From JBBQDZ01 sp038237515 (GTDB lineage: Bacteria > Actinomycetota > Thermoleophilia > Gaiellales > Gaiellaceae): a stretch of DNA of 64,000 bases. Positions 33,989 to 42,623 of the stretch are shown here, piece by piece. Position numbers and translations under genes: made by a program. Location: the NCBI GenBank assembly GCA_038237515.1, contig JBBRYP010000010.1, forward strand, positions 1-64,000. The letters run 5' to 3'. Under the pieces are notes generated by a model that saw only the letters and a list, made by a program, of their open reading frames with translations, made no database searches and was not told the DNA's origin. Within the stretch, counting starts at the first letter, position 1. Every line of letters starts with the position of its first letter.

Positions 33989-34899
33989 GAGTCTGCGTGG
34001 TCGGCTGCGGCGCCGTCGGATCGCTCTTCGCCGCCCACCTCACGCAGGTCGAGGGGGTCGAGGTCTGGGCATACGACCTCGACCCCCGCCACGTCGAGGC
34101 GATCAACCGCAACGGCCTCCGAATCTCGGGAGCGGGCGAGCTCGAGGGCCGCGTGCGCGCGACGACGAACGCTGCAGAGCTCCCGGCCTGCGATTTCGGG
34201 ATCGTCGCGACGAAGAGCATGCACACCGATGCCGCGATGGCCGCGTGCGCGAGTGCGTTCGCGGGCGGCGCCGTCTGCTCGGTCCAGAACGGCGCCGGCA
34301 ACGAGGAGCTGGTCGCGAAGCACGTCGCCGAGGTGATCCGGGGCACGACGTTCCCCGCCGGCCACCTCGCCGCCCCGGGCCACGTCGTCTGGGACACGAA
34401 GGGCGATACCCACATCGGCCCCTTCGAGCCGCGGCCTGCCCCGATGGAGAAGGTGCGCGCGCTCGCGGAGGCGTGCACGCGGGGCGGGATGCCGACGGTC
34501 GCGCTCGAGGATGCGAGGGGCGCACAGTGGCGAAAGCTCATCTTCAACGCGGCCTCGAACGCGATCGCGGCGGTGACGGGGCTGACCCACGGGCGGGTCG
34601 CCGAACCGCCAACGCGGGAGCTGGCGTGGGCCATCATGGGGGAGGGGCGTTCGGTCGCCGACGCCCAGGGGATCGTCCTCGACCGGGACCCCGAGGAGCT
34701 CTTCGACTTCGCAGCGCGCAAGGAGGTCGCCTACGACCACAAGCCGAGCATGCTCCAGGACGTCGAGGCGCGCCGGGCGACCGAGATCGACTTCCTGAAC
34801 GGGGCGATCGTCGCCTTCGGCGACCGGCACGGCGTCGAGGCACCGCTCAACCGCGGGTTGACGGCGATCGTCAAGGGGATCGAAAGGAGCTGGGGATGA
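33985..34899 (+). CDS. Ketopantoate reductase-family protein (copy 2)
   Basis: This 304-residue paralogue of the preceding protein shows the Rossmann motif (VVGCGAVGSLFAAHL), QNGAGNEE, catalytic lysine in WRKLIFNAASNAIAAVTG and HKPSMLQDVEARRATEIDFLNGAIV. The two copies may form a heterodimer or act on successive intermediates. It overlaps the M24 gene downstream by 4 bases (ATGA), so all three are translationally coupled. Confidence 0.9.
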   Translation: MRVCVVGCGAVGSLFAAHLTQVEGVEVWAYDLDPRHVEAINRNGLRISGAGELEGRVRATTNAAELPACDFGIVATKSMHTDAAMAACASAFAGGAVCSVQNGAGNEELVAKHVAEVIRGTTFPAGHLAAPGHVVWDTKGDTHIGPFEPRPAPMEKVRALAEACTRGGMPTVALEDARGAQWRKLIFNAASNAIAAVTGLTHGRVAEPPTRELAWAIMGEGRSVADAQGIVLDRDPEELFDFAARKEVAYDHKPSMLQDVEARRATEIDFLNGAIVAFGDRHGVEAPLNRGLTAIVKGIERSWG

Positions 34900-36020
34900 C
34901 GAGCAGGGGCGAGATCGAACGCCGCTACGCAGCGGTACGCGAAGCGGCCGCGGAGGCCGGAGTCGACGCCGTGATCGTCGCCGGCTCCGAGTACACGGGT
35001 TTCGAGGGCGCCGTCCGGTACCTCTCGGGATTCCGCATCCTCCACCGCTACGCCTACGCGGTCCTGCCGGTCGAAAGCGATCCCTCGATCGTCTTCCCCC
35101 GGGAGGCGCGTTGGGTCGGCGACCATTCGGAGACGTGGATCGAGGACGTCGTGTTCGCGGAGCATCCGGGCGAATGGCTACGCGACCGCGGCTTCCGCCG
35201 CGCCGGCGTCTATGGGCTGGACTACGTGATGACTGTCCGGGACTACCGTGCGCTGGCCGCCGGGACGACGGAGATCGTCGCCTTCGAGCGCGAGTTCGAC
35301 CTGGCCCGCGCTGTCAAGAGCGACGAGGAGCTCGACTCCGTCCGCGAGAGCCTGGGCATCAACGAGGAAGGCTTCTGGGCGGTTCTCGAGGCCTACGAGC
35401 CAGGCGCGACCGAGGCGGAGCTGATGGCCGCGGCCGAGCGGGTCTTCACGGCCCGCGGCACCTACCGGACGACGATGGACATGGTTCTCACCGGCCCCGC
35501 CGGCGCCGCCGCGCCAGAGTTCAAGTTCCCTTCACACGACCGCCGAGTCGAACGCGACGACCTCCTCCTCTACGGTCTCGAGGTCGCCGGCCCGGGCGGC
35601 CACTGGGTCGAGTTCTCGCGTCCGATCTGTGGCGGGAGGCCGAGTGCCCAGACGCGTTCGGCGCTCGAGGCCTACGAGGAGTACGCCGCCGCAGCACGCG
35701 AGACGATGCGCGAGGGGGCGACCGCGCACGACGTGCACCGCGCGGTCTCGAAGCCATTTCTCGACCGCGGGTTCACTCTCGGGCACGTCACCGGCCACTC
35801 GATCGGGATGACGATGATCGAGTTCCCCCGGATCGGCGAGGGGAACGAGCTGCCGCTGCGCTCGAACATGGTCGTCTCGATGCACCCGCACGCGATCACG
35901 CCCGACGAGCGGAGCTGCCTCTACATGCAGGACACCTGGCTCGTCACCGCCGACGGCGGGGTGTGCCTTTCCGACGTGCCGCTGCGCGTCTTCGACGGCT
36001 CCGAGCCGCGACCCTCCTAG
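34896..36020 (+). CDS. M24 'pita-bread' hydrolase lacking metal ligands (creatinase/ectoine-hydrolase-like)
   Basis: This 374-residue M24-fold protein has an N-terminal creatinase-type domain (about 1-140) and a C-terminal pita-bread domain. Of the five metal ligands of M24 peptidases, only the His of HVTGHSIG is clear. The first two Asp positions fall in YGLEVAGPGGHWVEFSR, the first Glu is His (VVSMHPHAI) and the last is Gln (YMQDTWLVT). Metal-free family members include creatinase and ectoine hydrolase (DoeA/EutD), so ring or amidine hydrolysis is more likely than peptidase activity. It is the last gene of a three-gene operon. Confidence 0.82.
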   Translation: MTSRGEIERRYAAVREAAAEAGVDAVIVAGSEYTGFEGAVRYLSGFRILHRYAYAVLPVESDPSIVFPREARWVGDHSETWIEDVVFAEHPGEWLRDRGFRRAGVYGLDYVMTVRDYRALAAGTTEIVAFEREFDLARAVKSDEELDSVRESLGINEEGFWAVLEAYEPGATEAELMAAAERVFTARGTYRTTMDMVLTGPAGAAAPEFKFPSHDRRVERDDLLLYGLEVAGPGGHWVEFSRPICGGRPSAQTRSALEAYEEYAAAARETMREGATAHDVHRAVSKPFLDRGFTLGHVTGHSIGMTMIEFPRIGEGNELPLRSNMVVSMHPHAITPDERSCLYMQDTWLVTADGGVCLSDVPLRVFDGSEPRPS

Positions 36021-36060
36021 CCTGGGCGATCCGGCGCCCGTCCCCGGGGCCACCGCCGGG

Positions 36061-36275
36061 GCCTGTCCCCGGCCACGGCTCTCCCCGCCGCGGCCTGCCA
36101 AGTCTCGGCGCCCGGGCCTGTCCCCGGCCACGGCTCCCCTCGCCGCGGCCTGCCGAGACTCGGCCAGGGACTGCCCCGGCCAGGGCTCGCCCCGCCCTGG
36201 CTCGCCGAGACGCGGCAGCTCTATCCCCGGCCATGGCTCGCCCCGCGCCCTGGCCTGCCGAGACGCGGCCGGGGT
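36061..36275. repeat. Four degenerate tandem copies of a ~50-55 bp GC-rich unit
   Basis: Copies begin near 36061, 36116, 36169 and 36219. They share the core TCCCCGGCCA-GGCT-C-CCCCGC-CC-TGGC-TGCC-GAGACxCGGC, with small length differences. They follow the stop of the M24 gene and precede the end of the second livM on the opposite strand. Each copy contains complementary GGC/GCC blocks and could fold. No coding function is seen. Confidence 0.6.
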
Positions 36276-36281
36276 CTGTCT

Positions 36282-37352
36282 CTAGACGTGGCCGCCGGAG
36301 CCATGGCCGAGGGCCTGTCCCTCGGACGTGGCCGTTGCGGACGGCGGCCGCCGCCGGGGCAGCCGCAGCTCACGCCCACCGGTGAGACCGGAGGGGCGCA
36401 GGATCAGCACGAGCGCCATGAACGCGCCGAGGACGACGAGGCTGGTTCCGGAGGGAAGCTTCAGCCTGAAGCCGATTTGGACACCGTTCTCCGCGTCGCC
36501 GAGGAAGGAGTTTAGGCCGCTGATCAGGAGCCCGCCGACCGTCGCGCCCAGCAGGCTGCCGCTGCCGCCGATCACGAGCATCGCGAGCGTCAGGAAGGTC
36601 AGCTCGAGGTAGACCTGATCGGTCGTGATCGAGCCGAGCAGGTGGACGAGCAGGCCGCCCGCGAAGCCGCAGAGCGCCCCCGAGAGCGTGAACGCGAGCA
36701 GCCTCTGCCGGTAGACGTCGATGCCCGAAGCGCGCGCGGCGCCCGCGTCCTCGCGGGTCGCCCGGAGCATCCGCCCAGCCGGGCTCCGCTGGTAGAGGAA
36801 CGCGGCGCCCGTGACGATCACCGCCCCCCCGGCCGCCGTCCAGACGGTCGTCGTCTCCGGCACCAGCGAGAGCGTCAGCGGCCCGGGGCCGATCCTCGTC
36901 CAGTTGCGCAGGACGTTGTAGGTGATCCCGAGCACGGCGAAGGTCGCGATCCCGGCCGGCAGGCCGGAGAGGCGCATCAGCGGCAGCCCCACCGCGAACG
37001 CATACACCCCCCCGACCGCGGCGGCGAGGGCCAGCGAGGGCCAGCTGCCGATCGTCGCGTGCTTCAGGAACGGGAAGAGCCCCGGCAGGACGAACTGCTT
37101 GCTCTGCCCCTCGATCGTGAGGATCCCGGAGAGGAACGCGCCCACGGCGACGAAGCTCATGTGGCCGAAGGAGATGACGCCGGAGTTGCCGACGAAGACG
37201 TAGAGGGCGATCACGATCGCGGCGCTGACGAGGGCGTTCCTGAACTCGATCTCGCGCGCGGCCGAGGTGAGGCTGCCGGCGAGCGCGACGAGGACGAGCA
37301 GCGCCGCCGGCCCGAGGAACTCGAGCAGCGCCTCGAGCCTGCGGCGCGTCAC
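36282..37352 (-). CDS. livM: Branched-chain amino acid-type ABC permease LivM (system 2)
   Basis: This 356-residue permease starts at a GTG overlapping the livH stop (GTGA). It carries the LivM signatures VGNSGVISFGHMSFVAVGAF and RATREDAGAARASGIDVYRQRLLAFTLSGALCGFAGGL, with about nine membrane helices. The C-terminal 40 residues are hydrophilic and Arg/Gly-rich. It is the last gene of livJ-G-F-H-M, an order different from system 1. Confidence 0.91.
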   Translation of the reverse strand: MTRRRLEALLEFLGPAALLVLVALAGSLTSAAREIEFRNALVSAAIVIALYVFVGNSGVISFGHMSFVAVGAFLSGILTIEGQSKQFVLPGLFPFLKHATIGSWPSLALAAAVGGVYAFAVGLPLMRLSGLPAGIATFAVLGITYNVLRNWTRIGPGPLTLSLVPETTTVWTAAGGAVIVTGAAFLYQRSPAGRMLRATREDAGAARASGIDVYRQRLLAFTLSGALCGFAGGLLVHLLGSITTDQVYLELTFLTLAMLVIGGSGSLLGATVGGLLISGLNSFLGDAENGVQIGFRLKLPSGTSLVVLGAFMALVLILRPSGLTGGRELRLPRRRPPSATATSEGQALGHGSGGHV

Positions 37353-38230
37353 ATGCGCTCCACGGGCGGCCGCCGCCCCGCGAAGAGGCCGCCGGGCCGC
37401 AGCAGCAGCACGAGGATGACCGCCCCGAAGACGACCGACGGCAGGTAGACCCTGCTTCCCTGCAGCTCGTCGCTCAGGAACGAGTTCGCGAACCCGATCG
37501 CGAAACCGCCGAGCGTCGCCGTCCAGAGCCGGTCGAGCCCTCCGACGACCACGCCGACCAGCGCCAGGATCGTCACCGAGACGCCGTAGTTCGGCGTCAC
37601 GAGCTGGTCCTCGACCGTCAGGAGCACACTGACGGCGGCGGCGAGGAACCCCGAGATCAGGAACGCGAACGCGATCACGCGGTTCGCGCGCACGCCGAGC
37701 AGCCGGGAGGTGCGGAAGTCGGCGGCCGCGGCGCGCATGTGCAGCCCGATTGTCGTCCGCTCGAGGACGAGCGCAGTCCCGAGCAGCAGGACGAGGCCGG
37801 TGCCGAGCGAGACGAAGGTGATCCAGCGGATGTGGAGCTTCCCGAGCGAGACCGCCGTCTGGAGGCCCGCGAGCGTCGAGACGGGGTTCCCGCGCGGCCC
37901 GAAGATCAGCAGGTAGATGCTCTGCAGCAGGAAGCTGACGGCGAAGGTAGCGACGAGCATCGTCGCGGCCGAGGCCGAGCGCAGCGGCCGGAACGCGAGT
38001 CGTTCCATCAGGAGCGAGAGCGCGATCACGACGGCGAAACAGGCGAGGATCGCGACCGGCGCGGGCTGGTTGCGCAGCCACCAGAGGGTGAAGCCGCCCG
38101 CAGTGATCAGCTCGCCGTAGGCGAAGTTGATCAGCCGCATGACGCCGAAGACGAGGCCGATCCCGACCGCGACGACGGCGTAGACGGCGCCGAATGCGAC
38201 CGCGTCGATCAGAGCCTGCGCGGTGTTCAC
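37349..38230 (-). CDS. livH: Branched-chain amino acid-type ABC permease LivH (system 2)
   Basis: This 293-residue permease starts with NTAQALIDAVAFGAVYAVVAVGIGLVFGVMRLINFAYGELI. This is the LivH opening, with NFAYGE in place of NFAHGD. The loop ALVGVVVGGLDRLWTATLGGFAIGFANSFL is typical of the family. It overlaps both livF and livM by 4 bases. LivH and LivM form the translocation channel. Confidence 0.92.
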   Translation of the reverse strand: MNTAQALIDAVAFGAVYAVVAVGIGLVFGVMRLINFAYGELITAGGFTLWWLRNQPAPVAILACFAVVIALSLLMERLAFRPLRSASAATMLVATFAVSFLLQSIYLLIFGPRGNPVSTLAGLQTAVSLGKLHIRWITFVSLGTGLVLLLGTALVLERTTIGLHMRAAAADFRTSRLLGVRANRVIAFAFLISGFLAAAVSVLLTVEDQLVTPNYGVSVTILALVGVVVGGLDRLWTATLGGFAIGFANSFLSDELQGSRVYLPSVVFGAVILVLLLRPGGLFAGRRPPVERM

Positions 38231-38940
38231 GACAGATAGGCGGCCGCCAGCCGCTCCGTGTCGTCGGCGTCGCCGGGCGCGAGCGAGAGCCGCAGCGCGC
38301 CATTCGCCAGCACGTGCGTCCGGTCGGCGGCTCGGATCGTCACCTCGGCGCGCTGCTCGACGAGGAGGATCGTGACCCCCTGTTCCCGGATCTCCTTCAG
38401 CACCGAGAAGACCGACTCGACTACCGTCGGCGCCAACCCGAGCGAGGGCTCGTCGAGGAGCAACACGTCCGGCCGCGCCAGCAGCGCACGCGCGATCGCG
38501 AGCTGCTGCTGCTGCCCGCCCGAGAGAGCGCCGGCGCTGCGGTGGAGCGACTCCCGAACCGCGGGAAAGAGCTCGTAGATGCGCTCGAAGTCGGCCCCGA
38601 CGCCGTCGCGCCCCCGCCGGCCGGCGAGCCCGAGGCGCAGGTTCTCCTCGACGCTCAGCCCGCCGAAGACGTGGCGTCCCTCGGGCACGAGCGCCACCCC
38701 CGCTCGCGAGACGTCCTCCGGGCGTTTGTCGCGAAGCGAGCGCCCGAAGAGGCGGACGTCGCCTGCACTCGGCGGAACGACGCCCATGATCGCGAGCAGC
38801 GTCGTCGACTTGCCCGCGCCGTTCGGCCCGATCAGGCCGACGAACTCGCCACGCTCGATTTGCAGGTCGAGGCCCCGCACCGCCGGCACACCGCCGTAGC
38901 GAACCTCCAGGCTCTCCACCGCCAGCGCGGGCTCAGCCAC
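38227..38940 (-). CDS. livF: Branched-chain amino acid-type ABC transporter ATPase LivF (system 2)
   Basis: This 237-residue ATPase shows Walker A (GPNGAGKST), LSGGQQQQLAIAR signature, Walker B (VLLLDEPSLGLAP) and LLVEQRAEVTIRAADR. VPEGRHVF is the LivF form of the segment after the Q-loop. It overlaps livG by 8 bases upstream and livH by 4 bases downstream. Confidence 0.92.
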   Translation of the reverse strand: MAEPALAVESLEVRYGGVPAVRGLDLQIERGEFVGLIGPNGAGKSTTLLAIMGVVPPSAGDVRLFGRSLRDKRPEDVSRAGVALVPEGRHVFGGLSVEENLRLGLAGRRGRDGVGADFERIYELFPAVRESLHRSAGALSGGQQQQLAIARALLARPDVLLLDEPSLGLAPTVVESVFSVLKEIREQGVTILLVEQRAEVTIRAADRTHVLANGALRLSLAPGDADDTERLAAAYLS

Positions 38941-39721
38941 CGGCGCCGCCCGCTAAAGCGACGCTGCCGCCGAGGTACGCGGCGGTGACGTGGAGGTTGC
39001 GACGGATCTCGTCAGGCGTCCCCTGCGCGAGGGTGCGCCCCTGGTCGAGAACCTGGATCCGGTCGCACACCTCCATGATCAGCGCCACGTTGTGGTCGAT
39101 CAGCAGCACGCCGGCCTCGAACTCGTCCCGCACCGCGCGCACGACCGCCGCGAACTCCGGCACCTCCGCCTCGTGGAGGCCCGCCGCCGGCTCGTCCATC
39201 AGGACGAAGCGCGGGCGCGTCGCGAGCGCCCGGGCGACCCCGAGCTTTCGCTCCTCCCCGTGCGGGAGCACCCCGGCAGGCCTATCCGCTCGAGCCGAGA
39301 GGCCGAGCATCTCCAGCAGCTGCTCGGCACGCCTCCGGGCCTCTCGCGTGCCCGCTCCGGCGCCGAGCGCAGCCACCTCGACGTTCTCGCGCACGGTCAG
39401 CCCTCCGAACAGGTGCCCGTGCTGGAAGGTGCGGGCGAGACCAGCGCGACCCCGCCGCTGAGCCGGCCAGCCCGTGATCTCGCGACCCGCCAGCTCGACC
39501 GACCCGGCGGTCGGGAAGTCGAAGCCGGTGACGACGTTCACGAGCGTCGTCTTGCCGGCGCCGTTCGGCCCGATCAGCCCGACGACCTCGTGGCGATGCA
39601 GCTCGAGCGAGACGTCGTCGAGCGCGCGAACGCCCTCGAAGGAGCGGGAGACGGAGATGGCCCGGAGCGTCCCCCCGGGCCACCGCCTTCCGTCAGTCGA
39701 TTCCGCGGCTGCTGCGATCAG
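38933..39721 (-). CDS. livG: Branched-chain amino acid-type ABC transporter ATPase LivG (system 2), probable CTG start
   Basis: This 262-residue ATPase has Walker A (GPNGAGKTT), ARTFQHGHLFGGLTVREN, signature region LPHGEERKLGVARAL, Walker B (FVLMDEPAAGLHEAE) and H-loop LLIDHNVAL. Between the upstream livJ stop and the conserved start of the domain there is no ATG, GTG or TTG in frame. The only reasonable start is a CTG at 39721 that overlaps the livJ stop in the usual 4-base way (CTGA). The N-terminal 20 residues before LRAISVSRSFEGVRALDDV are therefore tentative. Confidence 0.85.
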   Translation of the reverse strand: MIAAAAESTDGRRWPGGTLRAISVSRSFEGVRALDDVSLELHRHEVVGLIGPNGAGKTTLVNVVTGFDFPTAGSVELAGREITGWPAQRRGRAGLARTFQHGHLFGGLTVRENVEVAALGAGAGTREARRRAEQLLEMLGLSARADRPAGVLPHGEERKLGVARALATRPRFVLMDEPAAGLHEAEVPEFAAVVRAVRDEFEAGVLLIDHNVALIMEVCDRIQVLDQGRTLAQGTPDEIRRNLHVTAAYLGGSVALAGGAGG

Positions 39722-40923
39722 CCGATGTTCGCAGGCGAGCTCGCCTTGTAGAGCTGGAGGAACTTCGGCACGTTGTTGTTGATCTCCATCACGCGGTAGC
39801 TCCGGCCGAACACGCTGTGGAGCTTCGTCGAGAAGCTGATCTTCCCGGAGACCGTCGGGACGTTCCTGAAGTGCTCCATGATGCCGGCGAGCTTGGCACC
39901 GTCGGTCGACCCGCCTGCCCTCTTGATCGCCGCCACGATCCCTTCGATCGCTGTCGCGCCCTGTACGAAACCGCCGGTCCCGGGCGGGCTGCCGGCCGCC
40001 TTCATCTTCGCGAGGAGGCTCCGCACGGCCGGGTCCGGGTCGCCGCCGAACGCTGACGCGTACGTCACGTAGTAGTAGTTCGTGACCTTCGGCTTCTTCG
40101 GGTTCCAGTACGTCCCGTCGCCGCCCCACGAGTTGAGGATCGGGGTCTGGTTCCCGAGGCTCCGGAGGCCCGAGACGAACTGCGGTAGCTCTCCGAAGGC
40201 GGTCACGAACGAGATCACGTCGGCCTTCTTCCCGTTGACACGGCTGATCACGTTCCCGATCGTCTTGTCGAAGGAGGTGAAGCTGTCCTTGTAGACGACC
40301 TTCCCACCAAGCTGCTTGTAGCGCTGCTCGAAGGCCTGCTGGACGTTCTTGAAGTACACGAGCAGGTTGTCGGTGACGATGATCGCCGTCTTCCAGTGCT
40401 TCACTTTGTAGGCGTACTCGGCCATCGCCGCGCCCTCGTCCTGCGCCGCATTGCCGAAGCTGAAAGCGAGCTTGCCGGCCGACCCGAAGCGCTTCGGACT
40501 CATCTGGTCGGTGCCGATGCAGGCGGAGACGGTCAGCTTCTTCGCCTTCAGCCCCTCCTGGACGGCGGGCGTCGCGTAGTCGACGTCGCAGGTGACCATC
40601 AGGACGTCTGCGCCCTGGCCGAGCAGGTCCGCCGCCGCCTGCTTCGTCTTCGCCGGGTCGAGCTTCGTGTTGATGAACTTGAGCTGGAGCTGCCGGCCGC
40701 CGACCCCTCCGGCCGCGTTGATCTTCTTGATCTCGATCTGCGCCGAGGCCAGGCCCGGCCCGTCGAACGGCGCCATCTGCTTCGTCAGGTCGAGCGCCCA
40801 GCCGATGACGATCGGCTTGCCCGCCGCGCTTCCGCCTCGAGCCGCGGTCCCGGTGAGCGCCGCCAGCGCCGCCGCGAGCCCGAGGACGAGACCGAACGCA
40901 AGCCACCATCTTGCTCGTCTCAT
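39718..40923 (-). CDS. livJ: Periplasmic-type substrate-binding protein LivJ (system 2)
   Basis: This 401-residue type I binding protein has a signal peptide (MRRARWWLAFGLVLGLAAALAALTGTAARG). Binding-fold segments include IVIGWALDLTKQMAPFDGPGLASAQI, INAAGGVGGRQLQLKFINTKLDP and FVQGATAIEGIVAAIKRAGG. AGGAGG lies 9 bases before the ATG. It differs strongly from the system 1 binding protein, so the two transporters probably take up different ligands. Confidence 0.9.
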   Translation of the reverse strand: MRRARWWLAFGLVLGLAAALAALTGTAARGGSAAGKPIVIGWALDLTKQMAPFDGPGLASAQIEIKKINAAGGVGGRQLQLKFINTKLDPAKTKQAAADLLGQGADVLMVTCDVDYATPAVQEGLKAKKLTVSACIGTDQMSPKRFGSAGKLAFSFGNAAQDEGAAMAEYAYKVKHWKTAIIVTDNLLVYFKNVQQAFEQRYKQLGGKVVYKDSFTSFDKTIGNVISRVNGKKADVISFVTAFGELPQFVSGLRSLGNQTPILNSWGGDGTYWNPKKPKVTNYYYVTYASAFGGDPDPAVRSLLAKMKAAGSPPGTGGFVQGATAIEGIVAAIKRAGGSTDGAKLAGIMEHFRNVPTVSGKISFSTKLHSVFGRSYRVMEINNNVPKFLQLYKASSPANIG

Positions 40924-41033
40924 GCGAGAGAACCTCCTGTAGTCGACCGGCTACCCGGTGTAGGGAGACATTGACCGAACCTCCCCGAGACTTCAATACG
41001 GAGCCGCCGCGACGGCGGATTAAGGTGCCGGTG

Positions 41034-42623
41034 ATGCCGACCTACGACGCGGTGTGCATCGGCAGCGGAATCAACTCGCTCGCCGCCGCGGCGCTGCTCG
41101 CGAAGGAGGGCTGGAGCGTCTGCGTCCTCGAGCGGAACGACTGGCTCGGAGGTGCCATCCGAACCGCCGAGATCACCGAGCCGGGCTACGTCCACGAGGT
41201 GTTCGCGTCGTGGCATCCACTCTTCACCGGCTCCGGTGCCTACGCGGCCCTGAAGGACGACCTCGAGGCGCACGGGCTCGAGTATCTGAACACCGATCTG
41301 CCCACGGCGACCCTCTACCCCGACGGCGAGAGTGCTTTCCTCACGACCTCCCACGAACAGAACGTCGCTTCGCTCGGCGCCGGGTGGGAGCGAACGGTCG
41401 AGGAGTTCATGCCGAACGCGGACCTCGCGTTCGCGCTCCTCGGCACGGAGCTGTGGTCGCGTGACGGCGCTGCGCTCGGCCTCAGGGCGCTGCGCCGCCT
41501 CGGCCGCCGCGGGTTCGTCGAGTTCGCCGGGCGAACGCTCGTCTCGTGCCGCGACTGGGTGACCGAGACATTCGAAGACGAGCGCGCTTGGGGCCTGCTC
41601 GCCCCCTGGGTACTGCACACGGGCCTCGGGCCTGAGGCCGCTTCCTCCGGGTTCATGGCCCAGGTGATCGCAGTTGCGCTCGAGCTCGGAGGGATGCCGG
41701 TGCCGCGGGGCGGAGGCATTCGGCTCGTGCAGGCGCTCGCGGCGATCGTTCGCTCCGCCGGCGGCACGCTCGAGACCGGGCGCGAGGTCGAGCGGATCGC
41801 CGTCCGCGACGGTCGGGCGACGGGCGTTCGAACTGCGGACGGGGAGACGTACGACGCGCGCCGAGCGATTCTCGCGTGCGTCGACCCCGCGCAACTCTAC
41901 GGGCAGCTGCTGGACGCCGTACCCGGCCCGGCGGCGGAGGCGTCCCGGTTCCGCTACGGCCGCGCGGGGATGCAGATCCACCTGGCGCTCTCGGAGCCGC
42001 CGCGCTGGGCGGGCGACGAGCGGCTCGCCCGCACTGCGATCATCCACCTGACGCCGGGGCTCGACGGAGTCTCGCGCGCCGTCAACGAGGCGGAACGGGG
42101 CCTGCTGCCGGCAGAGGCGACGATCGTCGTGGGCCAGCCGCTCGCCGTCGACCCCTCGCGCGCGCCCGAGGGGAAGTCGATCGTGTGGATCCAATTGCAG
42201 GAGCTTCCGTCCCGGGCGCGCGGCGATGCCGCGGGTGGACTCGACGTCGGCGACGGCACGTGGACGGAGGAGTTGCGCGAGCGCTACGCCGACCGGATCG
42301 TCGCCCGGCTCGCGCGCCAGCTGGAAAATGCGGAGACGGCGCTCCTGAAGCGCGTCGTCCTCTCGCCCGCCGACATTGAGGCCGCGAATCCGAACATGGT
42401 CGGCGGCGACATCTACGCCGGCTCGTGCGCACTCGATCAGAACCTGATCTGGCGGCCGCGGCCGGGGCTGCCGGGCCACCGGACGACGGTCGCAGGGCTC
42501 TGGCACATCGGCGCGTCGACTCATCCGGGTCCCGGCCTCGGCGCCGGCTCGGGCTTCCTGGTGGCACAGGAGCTGCTGCGCCCCTCGCTGCCGCGGCGCG
42601 CGCTGGCACGCTTGCGCACGTGA
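41034..42623 (+). CDS. FAD-dependent oxidoreductase (phytoene desaturase/amine-oxidase superfamily)
   Basis: This 529-residue flavoprotein has an N-terminal dinucleotide motif (AVCIGSGINSLAAAALLAKEGWSVCVLERNDWLGG). A C-terminal FAD segment reads HRTTVAGLWHIGASTHPGPGLGAGSGFLVA. The overall layout matches CrtI-like dehydrogenases and the uncharacterised PYROXD2-like group. No carotenoid genes are nearby, so a different substrate is likely. It is divergent from livJ of system 2 and coupled (GTGA) to a flavin reductase gene. Confidence 0.88.
   Translation: MPTYDAVCIGSGINSLAAAALLAKEGWSVCVLERNDWLGGAIRTAEITEPGYVHEVFASWHPLFTGSGAYAALKDDLEAHGLEYLNTDLPTATLYPDGESAFLTTSHEQNVASLGAGWERTVEEFMPNADLAFALLGTELWSRDGAALGLRALRRLGRRGFVEFAGRTLVSCRDWVTETFEDERAWGLLAPWVLHTGLGPEAASSGFMAQVIAVALELGGMPVPRGGGIRLVQALAAIVRSAGGTLETGREVERIAVRDGRATGVRTADGETYDARRAILACVDPAQLYGQLLDAVPGPAAEASRFRYGRAGMQIHLALSEPPRWAGDERLARTAIIHLTPGLDGVSRAVNEAERGLLPAEATIVVGQPLAVDPSRAPEGKSIVWIQLQELPSRARGDAAGGLDVGDGTWTEELRERYADRIVARLARQLENAETALLKRVVLSPADIEAANPNMVGGDIYAGSCALDQNLIWRPRPGLPGHRTTVAGLWHIGASTHPGPGLGAGSGFLVAQELLRPSLPRRALARLRT

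Noticed and set aside
36282..38303. A 673-codon reading spanning livH and livM of system 2
   Set aside because: Its first half is the wrong frame of livH; the LivM protein begins at the GTG at 37352.
38933..40996. A single 687-codon reading that would fuse the LivJ region to LivG
   Set aside because: The part overlapping livJ is out of frame with the obvious binding protein and has random Arg/Gly-rich composition; only the LivG portion is real.
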